Assembly: GCA_963784995.1 (NCBI GenBank)
Contig: CAWATZ010000024.1
Coordinates: 248,001-312,000, forward strand
DNA length: 64,000 bases
DNA from: CAWATZ01 sp963784995
GTDB lineage: Bacteria > Planctomycetota > Planctomycetia > Gemmatales > Gemmataceae
Reading direction: 5' to 3'
The notes under the pieces were generated by a model. The model saw only the letters and a list, made by a program, of their open reading frames with translations, made no database searches and was not told where the DNA came from. Shown here piece after piece: positions 1 through 23,068 of this stretch (positions within the stretch are counted from its first letter, which is position 1; every line of letters begins with the position of its first letter). Position numbers and translations under genes: made by a program.

Positions 1-22
1 TCCGCAGACATGCTCAAGGAAT

Positions 23-92
23 GGCGAGCGGCGCGGCGTCAGCCCGCCGGTTTTGCTGGCATTACCGGCGGGCTGACGCCGCGCCGCTCGCC
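23..92. repeat. Palindromic element with 28-bp perfect arms
   Basis: The arms at 23-50 and 65-92 are exact reverse complements with a 14-base loop. The element lies just downstream of the minus-strand TPR gene and could fold as a terminator-like hairpin, but no T-run follows on that strand. A near-identical single arm (one mismatch) lies inside a membrane-protein gene at 50791-50818, so this is a dispersed repeat and not just a local terminator. Confidence 0.85.
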
Positions 93-108
93 TTATTGTT
101 GGTGCCTC

Positions 109-2004
109 TTACTTGTCTTCGTCGCTGATCCAGGAGAGGACCAGCTTCAGTTCCCCCGAGCCGGCCGGCACCGTGAACTCCTCTCGGGTGGTATCGTCTT
201 GCTTGCGGCGGCTCACGAAGTCTGGCACACACCGGAGACATCCTTCCAGCAACTCCAGCTCCCACACCAGAGGCGGCCGTCTCGACAGTCCGCGTTCCTT
301 GTGAAAAACGTCCGGATACGCGTCGGAGCGGGCGACCGGCCAGCCGTACTTCTTCGCCGCATCAAAGTCCGACGCCGGAATGCTCCACTCCTCTCCGTAA
401 GTGACACTGGTGCCGACCGTGCGCCGGGCATTCTCCTCGTCGTCGTCTCTGGCCCAGAGCCGTCTTAATGCCTTCAGGTCTTCGTAAAGCGCCACGCCCC
501 GCATCAGTCCAGATTGGCCCATCAGCACGGCGTACCAGGGCCCGCTGTGGAACTTGTCGCACTCGACCCGGACCGCCGACTCGTAACCGACCTTCTTCCA
601 GGGAGCCTGGCGGAAGAACAATGCTGCCGCCTCGTAAAAGCGGCCGACCTGCTCCGGGGTGACGCCCGGCGCATCAAGCAGCCCCGGCTGAGGCTTGCCA
701 CAAAGTTCCTCGAACACCGCCCAGAAAATGGCGTCGAGCGGGCGGAAGTCTTGCCCGACCACCAGATCAACGCCGATCTCCTCCAGGTGCGGCTTCAGGG
801 GGGCCCACGGCTCGTCCGCTCGCACCTGGATCTCGGTGGGGCGATGCGCTTCCCCTGCCATCGGATTCTGCATTGCCTGCACCAGGGTGTCCCACAGCAG
901 CGCGTCGGAAGGCGGCTCTGACAGCAACTGATGCCCCAGGATCAGCTCGTTGCTGTTGCTCGTGATCAGGATGCTCCAGGGACGCACCATTTCCCCCCCA
1001 ACGCTGATCCAGTTGGGAACCGGCCGACAAGCCGCTTGCCAGACGTCCGGTTCCTGGCGCAGATGGGTCGTCAGCCACTTCTTGATGAAACTCAGCGGTC
1101 CCTTGGCATGAGGCGCCGGTTCCTTCTTCCGGGGCTTGACCTGGGCTCGCAGCCAGTCGATGGCGCCCGGCGTGTCCTTCCATCCCACCATGAAACTGCC
1201 GACGTAGTTCAGAGCTTCGCTCTCGTCACCGGGGCTGTAATAGCTGGGCTCCTCGTTGGGCGGGTACTTGTCTCCCAGCAGATAGTCCGGCACGTGCTTG
1301 TTGGTCTTGAGGGCCTTCTTGAGCAGCTTCTGCGCCTCCGGCGTGTCACCGTGTTGCCGGAACGCGAGCAGGGCCCTGGTATAAGCCCAGGCCGCCATCG
1401 CATCGTCCTTGTACTGATGGAGCAGACGGGCCAGGTCGTCGTCCCGGTCGAGGAAGAGCAGGAAACCCGCCAGGGTATAGCGGACGCCCTGGTTGTCGCT
1501 GGGGTTCAGACGCAGCATCTCCTGCAAGTGCTGCACGGCCTCGTCCCGCCGGCCCGCGCTCCAGAGCGTCATCGCCAGACCCTGCCGGGCTCGCATGTAC
1601 GGCCGGGTTTCCAGCATGCCCCAGAAATGCCCCACGTCGCGCTGGAACGTCTCCGGCCCCAGGGCTCGCTCGCCGGCGGCCACGCCCTTCTCGTACCAAT
1701 CGATGGCCTCCTTGTGGCTGCCGGCGTGTTCGGCCAGCAGCACGCAGGCATCGGCGCAGTCCGGGCTGATGGCCAGGGCTTCCTTCGCCAGCTGCACCCG
1801 GCGTTTGGGGTTGCGTTCCTCGAACGCCTGGTACATCAGTTCCTGGGCCCTGTCCAGCGGCGTGTCCGACGGGCCCTGGCCTTGCAGCCTGGCGATCAAA
1901 TCGTGCATTGTCCCTTCCATCGCTCGACGGTCAGGAAGGTCTGCCGGACTGGGTGGTTTGCGTTCCGGCCTGCCACCTTGGGGCTTGCGCTTTTTCTTGG
2001 CCAC
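109..2004 (-). CDS. TPR protein with ST7-like N-terminal half
   Basis: The predicted protein has 631 residues. I chose the GTG start because GAGGAGG lies about seven bases upstream and the first residues (VAKKKRKPQGG) begin a basic leader; the frame stays open further upstream but without homology-like sequence. Residues about 40-260 carry helical TPR-type repeats, including the stretch ETFQRDVGHFWGMLETRPYM, which resembles the ST7 family. The C-terminal half (for example RPVPNWISVGGE and VRPWSILITS) resembles a domain common in bacterial TPR proteins that I remember as DUF6930; that name is from memory. No signal peptide or catalytic motif is visible, so a cytoplasmic scaffold or adaptor is the likely role. 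The gene is monocistronic, about 75 bases downstream of the broken LRR gene. Confidence 0.75.
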   Translation of the reverse strand: MAKKKRKPQGGRPERKPPSPADLPDRRAMEGTMHDLIARLQGQGPSDTPLDRAQELMYQAFEERNPKRRVQLAKEALAISPDCADACVLLAEHAGSHKEAIDWYEKGVAAGERALGPETFQRDVGHFWGMLETRPYMRARQGLAMTLWSAGRRDEAVQHLQEMLRLNPSDNQGVRYTLAGFLLFLDRDDDLARLLHQYKDDAMAAWAYTRALLAFRQHGDTPEAQKLLKKALKTNKHVPDYLLGDKYPPNEEPSYYSPGDESEALNYVGSFMVGWKDTPGAIDWLRAQVKPRKKEPAPHAKGPLSFIKKWLTTHLRQEPDVWQAACRPVPNWISVGGEMVRPWSILITSNSNELILGHQLLSEPPSDALLWDTLVQAMQNPMAGEAHRPTEIQVRADEPWAPLKPHLEEIGVDLVVGQDFRPLDAIFWAVFEELCGKPQPGLLDAPGVTPEQVGRFYEAAALFFRQAPWKKVGYESAVRVECDKFHSGPWYAVLMGQSGLMRGVALYEDLKALRRLWARDDDEENARRTVGTSVTYGEEWSIPASDFDAAKKYGWPVARSDAYPDVFHKERGLSRRPPLVWELELLEGCLRCVPDFVSRRKQDDTTREEFTVPAGSGELKLVLSWISDEDK

Positions 2005-2078
2005 GGGCCACCTCCTCGGAGGAACTTGGGGTGCTTTCTGGCATTGTAGCCGTTTCTCGGCTGATGGTGCGAGTTCGG

Positions 2079-3498
2079 TTACAGGCGAACCTCGATCGAA
2101 CGGGCTGCCAGCACCGAACGGAGCAGGGGCTGGTCGCCTGGGCGAATCCGGTTCTTTTCCAGAGACAGCAGTTGCAGCGCACCGAGCGCTGGCGAAGCCG
2201 CCAGCGCCCGAGCCCCGGCTGCGGTGATCTGATTGCGGTTGAGAAGCAGATGGGTCAGCCGATTCAGATACGGCGAACGTGCCAGAGCTTCGGCGCCGCG
2301 GTCGCCGATCGAATTGCTGTCCAGGTCCAGCCCGATGAGCCGGTCCGAGCCCGGCGATTCGGCCAGGACGCAAGCACCATCGTCGCCGAGGAAGTTGCTG
2401 TCCAGGTCGATCTCGACCAGGCGATGCCAATGCGGGGATTTGAGCAGAGCCCCCGTCCCGTTGTTGTCCAGATGGTTCTGGCTCAGGCTCAGCCGCTGCA
2501 AACCGTCCAGAACCGGCGCCTGGGCCAGTGCCCTGGCGCCGTGGGGTCCAAGCCGGCACCTGTGCAGCAGCAGCGTTTGCAGCCCGGACAGGTCGGGGGC
2601 CTGGGCGAGAACATCGGCCAGGTCGTCGCCCAGGAAATTGCCCCCCAGACCAAGCCAGGTGAGCGACCTGGGCAGCGAATGAACCAGCTGGCCAACCCCT
2701 TCCAAACTGAGCCGGTGATTGCTCAGGTCGAGCCGCTGGAGTCCGGGGAGCCAGGGAGCTGCAACCAGACCGGCCACGTCCACGTCGTCCAGGACCACGT
2801 CACGCAGACTCAAAATCCGCAATCCACTCGCGCAAAGAGTGGGCCAGGTCCCAAAAGCCTCTCGGGCCGAGGAAGTTGAAATTCAGGCTCAGTTTGCGAA
2901 TCCTTGCCAGCCAGGGTCGATCCGCGAGCAGCCGCAGTTCGTCATCCTGAATGCAGGCGCCCTGAAGGTCCAGTTCGTAGAGCAGGTCCATACCCGGCAG
3001 GACCAGCAGTCCATGCAAGTCACTCCGATCACGAACTCGAAGCACCTGAATGGTGGTTTGCTCCAGCACCCGCGGCGCGATCTCCAGAAAAGCAGCAACG
3101 TTCTCGGCCCGATACGTTTCGAGCAGCCCCCGGTGGAACAGGCAATTCGCCAGCTCCGGTTCGGGCTTCCATTCCGCTGCCCACTGCTCCAGAATGTTAT
3201 CGCAGCGCCGTTCCAGCCGGGCGTATTCCGCCCCGTTCTCGTGACCAGCCTCCTCCAGCCGATCCATGCGGCACTGGATTCGGATCAGCTCGGCGCGCTC
3301 TTCCAGCCCGTGATCGCTCAGGAAGTCGGACAGCACCAGGCGCGGTCCGTCATCGTCGGGATTGGCCACGATCAGGCGCAGAAACTCCTCGACGCGGGGC
3401 ACGCCGCGCAGCGACGGCTCGATGGCCAGCGGGCCCACGTAGGCGGGGGCCAGCATGGGGACTCCAGCAAGGATAAGATGGCAAGGGCGTCCACTCAT
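2079..3498 (-). pseudogene. TIGR02996-domain leucine-rich-repeat protein, frame-broken
   Basis: Two overlapping frames form one protein. The first (about 3498-2832) has a TIGR02996 domain (VEEFLRLIVANPDDDGPRLV, then ERAELIRIQCRM), a planctomycete repeat-companion domain, followed by the first LRRs. The second (about 2832-2079) carries the rest of the LRRs (such as LDLSNHRLSLEG, LGLGGNFLGDD, LDLDSNFLGDDG). Removing one base in the GCGCG run near 2832 joins them as ...LAHSLASGLRILSL..., a regular LRR, giving 472 residues. The second frame otherwise starts only at a TTG inside a repeat, so two separate genes are unlikely. The start is either of two ATGs at 3504 and 3498. The function is unknown; LRR surfaces usually bind proteins. 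Confidence 0.75.
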
Positions 3499-3554
3499 GA
3501 TCATCTTATCCAGCGAGAGGAAGCGGTCACGAGAAGGACAAGGCAATAATCAGA

Positions 3555-3586
3555 GCGGCCTGCTCGAAAGCAATCGAGCAGGCCGC
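3555..3586 (-). terminator. Hairpin terminator after the lipoprotein gene
   Basis: GCGGCCTGCTCGA and its exact complement flank a six-base loop. The hairpin lies 44 bases past the stop of the minus-strand lipoprotein gene and is followed on that strand by a weak T-rich stretch (CTGATTATT). Confidence 0.6.
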
Positions 3587-3629
3587 CTCTGCTTGGCGAG
3601 ATCGGGATGTCCCCCCGTGGATTCCAGAC

Positions 3630-4034
3630 TCAACCTTTCCCCTTGATGGTCACCTTGAACGGTTCGGTCTCCTTGAGTGATCCCGATTCGACGACCACCT
3701 TGACTTCCTTGCCGGCCTCAGGTTTGGCGTCAGCGGCAGCCTTGAGCGTGAACTGGGCCGAGGTCGCTTCCGCGGCGATCTTCTGATCTTTGTCCTCAAC
3801 GGTGACGCCGGCAGGCAGCCCCTCGAACAGAACCATGACTGGGTCGCGGAAATTGGTCCGCTTGATGCTGACGGACACCTTGGCCGTCTCGCCCGGCTTG
3901 ATGGTCACGTCGGAAGGTTTGGTCAGAGTCAACTTCTTGGCACCGCTCTCCGTCGTCGAACTTTGCTGGCAGCCGACCAGCCCCACGAGAGACATCGCTG
4001 CCAGGAGAACCATCAGACCACTCACCAGTCTCAT
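3630..4034 (-). CDS. Small lipoprotein with an Ig-like domain
   Basis: The protein has 134 residues. It begins with a basic n-region, a hydrophobic core and the lipobox LVGC at about residues 19-22, so it is predicted to be lipidated and membrane-anchored. The rest is one beta-rich domain with alternating strands (KPGETAKVSVSIKRTNF, LPAGVTVEDKDQKI) resembling the NEW3/Ig-like folds attached to bacterial surface proteins. There is no enzymatic motif. Its ATG lies about 30 bases beyond the terminator of the upstream gene, and its own hairpin follows, so it is probably transcribed alone. The specific role is unknown. Confidence 0.8.
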   Translation of the reverse strand: MRLVSGLMVLLAAMSLVGLVGCQQSSTTESGAKKLTLTKPSDVTIKPGETAKVSVSIKRTNFRDPVMVLFEGLPAGVTVEDKDQKIAAEATSAQFTLKAAADAKPEAGKEVKVVVESGSLKETEPFKVTIKGKG

Positions 4035-4062
4035 TGGATACTACCTTTCATGTTGAAGAAAA

Positions 4063-4088
4063 CAGGCGCCGGCCGTGGCCGGCGCCTG
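4063..4088 (-). terminator. Rho-independent terminator
   Basis: A perfect 12-bp GC stem (CAGGCGCCGGCC) with a two-base loop is followed on the minus strand by TTTTCTTC. It lies downstream of the 4233-4625 gene and just upstream of the lipoprotein start. Confidence 0.75.
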
Positions 4089-4232
4089 TGAAGTTACAGA
4101 GAGTGTCCGGACTCAATCGCGATCCGTTGGCAGCCGGAGTCCGTTTCGCCGCGCCTGGTGGAGCCGGCTGGTCCCGCCAACCACGGCGAAAACGGTGCCC
4201 CCCACGTACTCCGGTTGTCCCGCGGACGCGAT

Positions 4233-4625
4233 TTAGCTCATCGAGCTGCGCATGATCCGGCCGAGCAGGAAGCCGACGCCCACGCTGATGAGCAGGGCGG
4301 TGATCGGATAGCGCCGCACCATGGTGGTCAGCTCTTCGCCGGCATATTCCGCGGCCTGGGTGGTCCGCTCGTAGGCGGCCGAGGCGGAGTCGCGGACGGT
4401 GCCGGCAGCCTGGCTGATACCCTGACCGGCGGTGTTCGCCCAGTCCCGGACCGTGTCCGCCGCCTGCCCGGCGGCGTTGGCCACCGAGCTGCCGACGTTG
4501 CGGGCCGTTTCCATCGCACTGCCGGCCAGGTTGCTGGCCGAGCGCGACGCCTGGTCCGTGGCCTGCTTGCTCTTGTCGGCCGCGATATCGATGCCTTCTT
4601 TCACACGATCTTTCACGTCTGCCAT
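4233..4625 (-). CDS. DUF883/ElaB-like membrane-anchored helical protein
   Basis: The protein has 130 residues. AAGGAGTT lies eight bases upstream of the ATG and fixes the start (MADVKDRVKEG). Residues 1-95 form a long amphipathic Ala/Ser-rich helix with a repeating pattern of AxxTVRDxA type, as in YtxH/DUF883 or CsbD-like stress proteins. The C-terminal 25 residues (RRYPITALLISVGVGFLLGR) are one membrane segment ending in a short polar tail, the usual DUF883 anchor. Such proteins tether to the inner membrane, and some bind ribosomes in stationary phase; that role is only inferred here. It has its own terminator and lies next to, and transcribed with, the AI-2E-type permease gene. Confidence 0.7.
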   Translation of the reverse strand: MADVKDRVKEGIDIAADKSKQATDQASRSASNLAGSAMETARNVGSSVANAAGQAADTVRDWANTAGQGISQAAGTVRDSASAAYERTTQAAEYAGEELTTMVRRYPITALLISVGVGFLLGRIMRSSMS

Positions 4626-4708
4626 GGTTGAACTCCTTTGGGTTAGAGAACTCGGAGATTGCCACTGCGATTCTCTTTGGAAGCAATCGCGGTGCCAAAT
4701 GCGTCCGC

Positions 4709-6595
4709 TCAGACCGATTGCAGGCTGGCCGACGCCTGCCCGGCAGGCCCGGCCGAAGGGGTGGGCGGCTCCTGGGACAGCACCGAAAACCAGGCCCGAA
4801 GCTGCTGGCGGATGCCTTCCAGGCTCCCTTCGACGTGATCGGCCCCGGCAGCATTGAGGAGCTTCCTGGCCTCGTCCAGCTGATTCCGATTGCCCCAAAG
4901 GCCGACCAGGATGCGCAAGTCAGGAAACTGAGTGCGCAACCGTTTGCATAGGTATCGGGTACGTGCCAGTCCTCCCGGGAGCAGCGTTCCAATGCAGACC
5001 AGGCCCGGCCGCAGTTGTTCCACTTTTGCCAGCAGTTCCGCCACCAGGATTCCCGGTTCCATCAGTTGCACGTACCACTTCCCAGGGTTGAGCACGTGCT
5101 GGACCATTTCCAGGACGAGCCGGTCCACGTCATCCCGGGCCGGGCAGGCCAGGATGCGCACCAGCGCTTCGGAACAGCGGGAATCAAGTGGGCAGGACGG
5201 TTCTTCTCTGGTCGTGGCCTGGCTCTCGGTCGCTTCTTCCAGGACTTCCCGGGTCGCCTGGACAATGAACTGCTGGTCGGTGTCGCTGAGCTGGCCCCGG
5301 GCGAGGTCTTGCCGGGCGTGAGCCAGGGCTGGCATCAGCACCTCTTCAAAGACCTTCTCGACCGGCTGGTCCTTGAGCTGGTTCTGGACAATCTCGGCCG
5401 CCTCGTCCTGATCGCGGGCCAGCAGCCGCTGGAAGTAGCTGACGGCCGGGGTGAGCGGTGGTTCGTCCCCCAGCAGTACCTCCAGGAACTCCAGTTGCGG
5501 CACGTACTTGCCCAGGACCAGCAGACAGACGGTCAGCGGCCCCGACAAAACCAGGCCGATCGGTCCCCACAGATACGCCCAAAAGGCCGCCGCCGTCAGC
5601 TGGGCCACCCCGGAGACGCCCATACTGTGGCCAAACAGCAACGGTTCGATGAGATTGCCGAAGAGCGCCTCCAGGACGACCACCAGGACGACCACCAGGA
5701 TCGGCTGGGTCCAGCCAGGCGACAGGGCGAGACTGAGTGTGATGGGAAACACCGCTGCCAGCGGGGCACCGACGTAGGGGGCGTAGCGGAGCAGACCGGA
5801 GATAAAGCCCCACAGGATGGCATTGGGCACGCCCAGCAGGAACAGGCCCAGGGTAATGCACAGACCATAGCTGGCGTTGATGAGCGCCTGGGTCACCAGG
5901 AAGCGGCTGATGCGCTGAGCGGCGTCATCGACCGCCCGGGTGGTCAGGGTCATCCGATCCAGCCCGGCCAGGCGGATGAAGCGATTGCGCAGGTCGGCCC
6001 GCTTGGCCAGCATGAACACAAACAGGACGACGGCCAGGGCAGTCAGGGTCAGGAATTCGACCACCTCTCCTAATGCGGTCCCAAGCCAGTAGAGCCAGGC
6101 CGGCTGGGACTGCTGCACAATGACAGCCCGCGCCGCCTCCTTGGCCACGTCGTTCCTGTCCGGTTTATTCGCCGCCGACGGTTCGGGTGCCTGGACGTGG
6201 GCCGAGAGTTCGTCGAACATCTGGGCCAGCCGGCTGTCGCCGCTTTGCTGGATCATGCCGCGCACGGTTTCGATCTTCTTCTTGATGGTGTTGGTGTGTT
6301 TGGGCAGTTCGTCCAGCAGGTTGCTGACCTGGTGGACGACAACCCAGCTGACAAAGCTCAGCACCAGCACCGTCAGCGCCACCACAATGATGACGGAGGG
6401 CACCTGCCCCAGACCGCGGCGTTCCAGCAACGTCGCCAGGGGACTGAGGACGAAGGTCAGGAAGATGGCCAGGGCCAGGGGGATCAGGATGGGCCCACCC
6501 CATCTCAGGGCGGTCAGGACCACCACAAAAATCACCGTCCAGGACAGCGCGATCAGGCGGCGCTGCCAGGTCGTGTTGCGTGCTTCACTTGCCAC
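4709..6595 (-). CDS. AI-2E family (PerM-like) permease with an extra C-terminal domain
   Basis: The protein has 628 residues. The first 370 or so are a typical AI-2E/PerM transporter with two N-terminal membrane helices (ALSWTVIFVVVLTALRW, ILIPLALAIFLTFVLSPLA), a soluble insert rich in charged residues, then five to six helices including LGVPNAILWGFISGLLRYAP and the PIGLVLSGPLTVCLLVLGKY segment. Family members export small molecules or sodium; the autoinducer-2 role applies only to some. Residues about 370-480 are a helical linker. Residues about 480-610 resemble a B12-binding-like Rossmann domain (VCIGTLLPGG, FPDLRILVGLW) but lack the DxHxxG cobalamin ligand motif. An extra regulatory domain on this permease is unusual. 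The large hairpin at 6677-6847 lies between it and the upstream megasynthase gene. Confidence 0.85.
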   Translation of the reverse strand: MASEARNTTWQRRLIALSWTVIFVVVLTALRWGGPILIPLALAIFLTFVLSPLATLLERRGLGQVPSVIIVVALTVLVLSFVSWVVVHQVSNLLDELPKHTNTIKKKIETVRGMIQQSGDSRLAQMFDELSAHVQAPEPSAANKPDRNDVAKEAARAVIVQQSQPAWLYWLGTALGEVVEFLTLTALAVVLFVFMLAKRADLRNRFIRLAGLDRMTLTTRAVDDAAQRISRFLVTQALINASYGLCITLGLFLLGVPNAILWGFISGLLRYAPYVGAPLAAVFPITLSLALSPGWTQPILVVVLVVVLEALFGNLIEPLLFGHSMGVSGVAQLTAAAFWAYLWGPIGLVLSGPLTVCLLVLGKYVPQLEFLEVLLGDEPPLTPAVSYFQRLLARDQDEAAEIVQNQLKDQPVEKVFEEVLMPALAHARQDLARGQLSDTDQQFIVQATREVLEEATESQATTREEPSCPLDSRCSEALVRILACPARDDVDRLVLEMVQHVLNPGKWYVQLMEPGILVAELLAKVEQLRPGLVCIGTLLPGGLARTRYLCKRLRTQFPDLRILVGLWGNRNQLDEARKLLNAAGADHVEGSLEGIRQQLRAWFSVLSQEPPTPSAGPAGQASASLQSV

Positions 6596-6676
6596 GGAGA
6601 CGAGCCCTCCTCAACTCTCCGTTCTCAGGTTTGTTGTGAGAACAGAGAATGATGAGTTAGGCAAGTGGCGTGCCAA

Positions 6677-6829
6677 GAAGAGGAGAAAGAGTAAGATGAA
6701 GAGGAAGATCAGGAAGAGGATTAAGAGCAGGATGAAGAGGAAGAGTAGGACTGAACGCGCCCTCCCGTGGTCGTCTTACTCTTACTCTTGCTCTTTCTCT
6801 TAATCCTCTTCCTGATCTTCCTCTTCATC

Positions 6830-6847
<18 letters not shown>
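6677..6847. repeat. 51-bp perfect inverted repeat, purine-rich on one arm and pyrimidine-rich on the other
   Basis: Positions 6677-6727 (almost all A/G) are the exact reverse complement of 6797-6847. The 69-base loop continues the same bias with imperfect pairing. The right arm contains the last codons and the stop of the megasynthase gene (EEEKE-stop). The structure can act as a strong terminator between the biosynthetic operon and the permease gene. Its form, an inverted copy of a gene end, suggests template switching. Confidence 0.9.
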
Positions 6848-21165
<14,318 letters not shown>

Positions 21166-21328
21166 GCGGGATGCTCGACCTCGTGGACGACCACCAGCCG
21201 ATCCTGACCCGCGACTTCCACGGCAAACGCGGCACCACAGGCGGGACGCAGGGCCTGGTGGCTCTGCTCGACCGTGCGCTCGATGTCCTGCGGGTAATAG
21301 TTGCGGCCCCAGAAGATCAGCAGGTCTT

Positions 21329-22762
21329 TCATCCGCCCGGTGACGTACAGTTCCGGGGCCGCTGCGGCTTAGCGGCATCCCCCGCTAAGCCGCAAGCGGC
21401 TTGCGAATGCAGGAAGCCCAGATCGCCCGTCCGCAGGAACGGTCCCTCCCCGGTGTCGGCCAGGGAAGCGCGGAAGGTTCGCTCCGTCTGTTCCGGCTTG
21501 TTCCAGTAACCGCGCGACACGCTCGGTCCCATCACCCAGACCTCGCCCACCACCCCGGGCGGACAAGTGCGAAGCGTCTGCGGATCAGCGATGACGATCT
21601 TCTGATCCATCAGCGTCTGGCCGCAGCCTACCAGGGTGCGCGACTCCGCGTTGCCGGCCGCCGCAGGCACGCTCCGACCCTGTTCCAGGCCCACTTTTTC
21701 GACGGTGAGCGTTACCGGCGGTGCATCCTTCCGCCCACCGGAGACTATCAGCGTCCCCTCGGCCAGACCGTAACAGGGGTAGAAGGTCTCGGCCCGGAAG
21801 CCGTGCGGTTTGAAGGTCTCGGTGAAGCGCTCCAGCGTGGCGGACGAGATCGGCTCGGCGCCGCAGAAGGCCAGCTCCCAGCTGCTCAGGTCCAGGGTGG
21901 CGCGCTGTTCCGGCGTGATCTTGCGAACGCACAGGTCGAAGGCGAAATTGGGAGCCGCACTGGTCGTGCCCCGGTAGTGGGTGATCGCCTTGAGCCAGCG
22001 GTAGGGGCTGCTCAGGAAGGACACCGGCGCCATGAGCACGCCGGGAGCGTTCAGATAGATGGGCTGAATCACGCCGCCGATCAGGCCCATGTCGTGATAG
22101 AGCGGCAGCCAGAAGACGGGCCGGGTCTCTGCCGCGGGCTGGGCGCCGGCGGCGATCAGGGCCGAATTGTGCAGCAAGTTGGCATGGCTGATCATGACGC
22201 CACGCGGCGAACTGGTCGAGCCGGAGGTGTATTGCAGGAAGGCGAGCGTGTCCGGCTTGACCTCGGGCTCGTGCCAGTGTTCCTCGGTCCCTTCCGGCAG
22301 CTTGTCGGTGGTGATCCACGGCAGCCCTTGCAGGTCCGGGGCTTGCGGCAGCACCTTCTGGACGCTGGCCAGGATGGAAGCCGTGCTGAGGACGACCCCG
22401 GCCCCGGCATCGGCGGCGATTGCCTGGAGACGGTCGAGGGAGCGATTGCGGTGCGGCGGATACGCGGGCACGGCCAGGGTCCGGGCGTACAGGCAGCCGA
22501 AGAAGGCCACGACGTAATCGAGCCCGGACGGGTACAGCAGCAAGGCCGGCCGATCCGCCAGCCCTCTCTGCTGGAGCAGACCTGCCAGGGCGCGGGCCCG
22601 GCGGTCCAGTTCGCCGTAGGTCAGGCGCTCCTTTTCCGCCTCGCCGTCCTGGAGGTAGATGAACGCGACCCGATCCCGTTGCTGGGTTCCGCGCCAGCGA
22701 AGCAACTCCACCAGGGTGGATGGACTGTGACTGGGCTCGCAGTTGGAGATGATGTTCGCCAT
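21329..22762 (-). CDS. Fatty acyl-AMP ligase (FAAL) loading domain, start of the megasynthase
   Basis: The start is supported by CAGGAGT nine bases upstream of the ATG (MANIISNCEPSHSPS). Motifs: LQYTSGSTSSPRGVM (AMP-binding P-loop), FWLPLYHDMGLIGG, CYGLAEGTLIVSGG and LRTGDLGFL, all typical of FAALs that activate fatty acids and pass them to an ACP. The C-terminal subdomain continues in other frames: GRMKDLLIFWGRNYYPQDIE (frame near 21332-21165), then LDEVMATIRRAVAEQ and TSSGKIQRY. The first break lies in a palindromic repeat arm at 21364, the second near 21165; each needs one added base. Read across all breaks, the FAAL and the downstream ACP-KS... form one protein of about 5311 residues. It loads the fatty-acyl starter. 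Confidence 0.9.
   Translation of the reverse strand: MANIISNCEPSHSPSTLVELLRWRGTQQRDRVAFIYLQDGEAEKERLTYGELDRRARALAGLLQQRGLADRPALLLYPSGLDYVVAFFGCLYARTLAVPAYPPHRNRSLDRLQAIAADAGAGVVLSTASILASVQKVLPQAPDLQGLPWITTDKLPEGTEEHWHEPEVKPDTLAFLQYTSGSTSSPRGVMISHANLLHNSALIAAGAQPAAETRPVFWLPLYHDMGLIGGVIQPIYLNAPGVLMAPVSFLSSPYRWLKAITHYRGTTSAAPNFAFDLCVRKITPEQRATLDLSSWELAFCGAEPISSATLERFTETFKPHGFRAETFYPCYGLAEGTLIVSGGRKDAPPVTLTVEKVGLEQGRSVPAAAGNAESRTLVGCGQTLMDQKIVIADPQTLRTCPPGVVGEVWVMGPSVSRGYWNKPEQTERTFRASLADTGEGPFLRTGDLGFLHSQAACGLAGDAAKPQRPRNCTSPGG
21358..21400. repeat. Palindromic element inside the FAAL domain, with one base lost from an arm
   Basis: The right arm GCTAAGCCGCAAGCGGC should pair with GCCGCTTGCGGCTTAGC, but the left arm reads GCCGCTGCGGCTTAGC, one T short at about 21364. 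The same two arms occur intact at 60813-60864. Restoring the missing base also restores the FAAL reading frame (...LHSQAACGLAG...PELYVTGR). Confidence 0.85.
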
Positions 22763-22783
22763 CGCAAGATACTCCTGGGCCCC

Positions 22784-22999
22784 TTACTCTCGGTTCGTTG
22801 GCTCGCGCAAGCTCCGCGGCCTCATGTCGGTCCAGACCTGCTCCACGTAGGCCAGGCACTCCTCCTTGGGACCGACCTTGCCAGCCTCACGCCAGCCAGC
22901 CGGCACGGGCCGGCCAACGGGCCAGATCGAGTACATTTCTTCCTGGTTGAGAACCACCGTGTAAAGGATCTTCTCTTCGCGGTCCGTATCGGCGCGCAT
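22784..22999 (-). CDS. MbtH-family protein
   Basis: The protein has 71 residues, starting at MRADTDREEK, with GGAGAGA upstream. It shows the family signature: LNQEEMYSIWPVGRPVPAGW, then GPKEECLAYVEQVWTDMRPRS. MbtH proteins bind the adenylation domains of NRPSs and are often needed for their solubility or activity. It ends 21 bases before the FAAL start on the same strand, so it is co-transcribed with and probably serves A1 and/or A2. A longer in-frame start exists at 23032, but the added residues are not family-like. Confidence 0.93.
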   Translation of the reverse strand: MRADTDREEKILYTVVLNQEEMYSIWPVGRPVPAGWREAGKVGPKEECLAYVEQVWTDMRPRSLREPTNRE

Positions 23000-23068
23000 A
23001 GCATCTCTCCATCCGAGCAAGCTCGGCCGCAATGACTGATCGTTTAATGATGACTGGACGGCCGGCTG

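Noticed and set aside
4048..4992. A 314-codon minus-strand frame overlapping the permease and the small helical protein
   Set aside because: It is out of frame with two well-supported genes on the same strand and has low-complexity translation.
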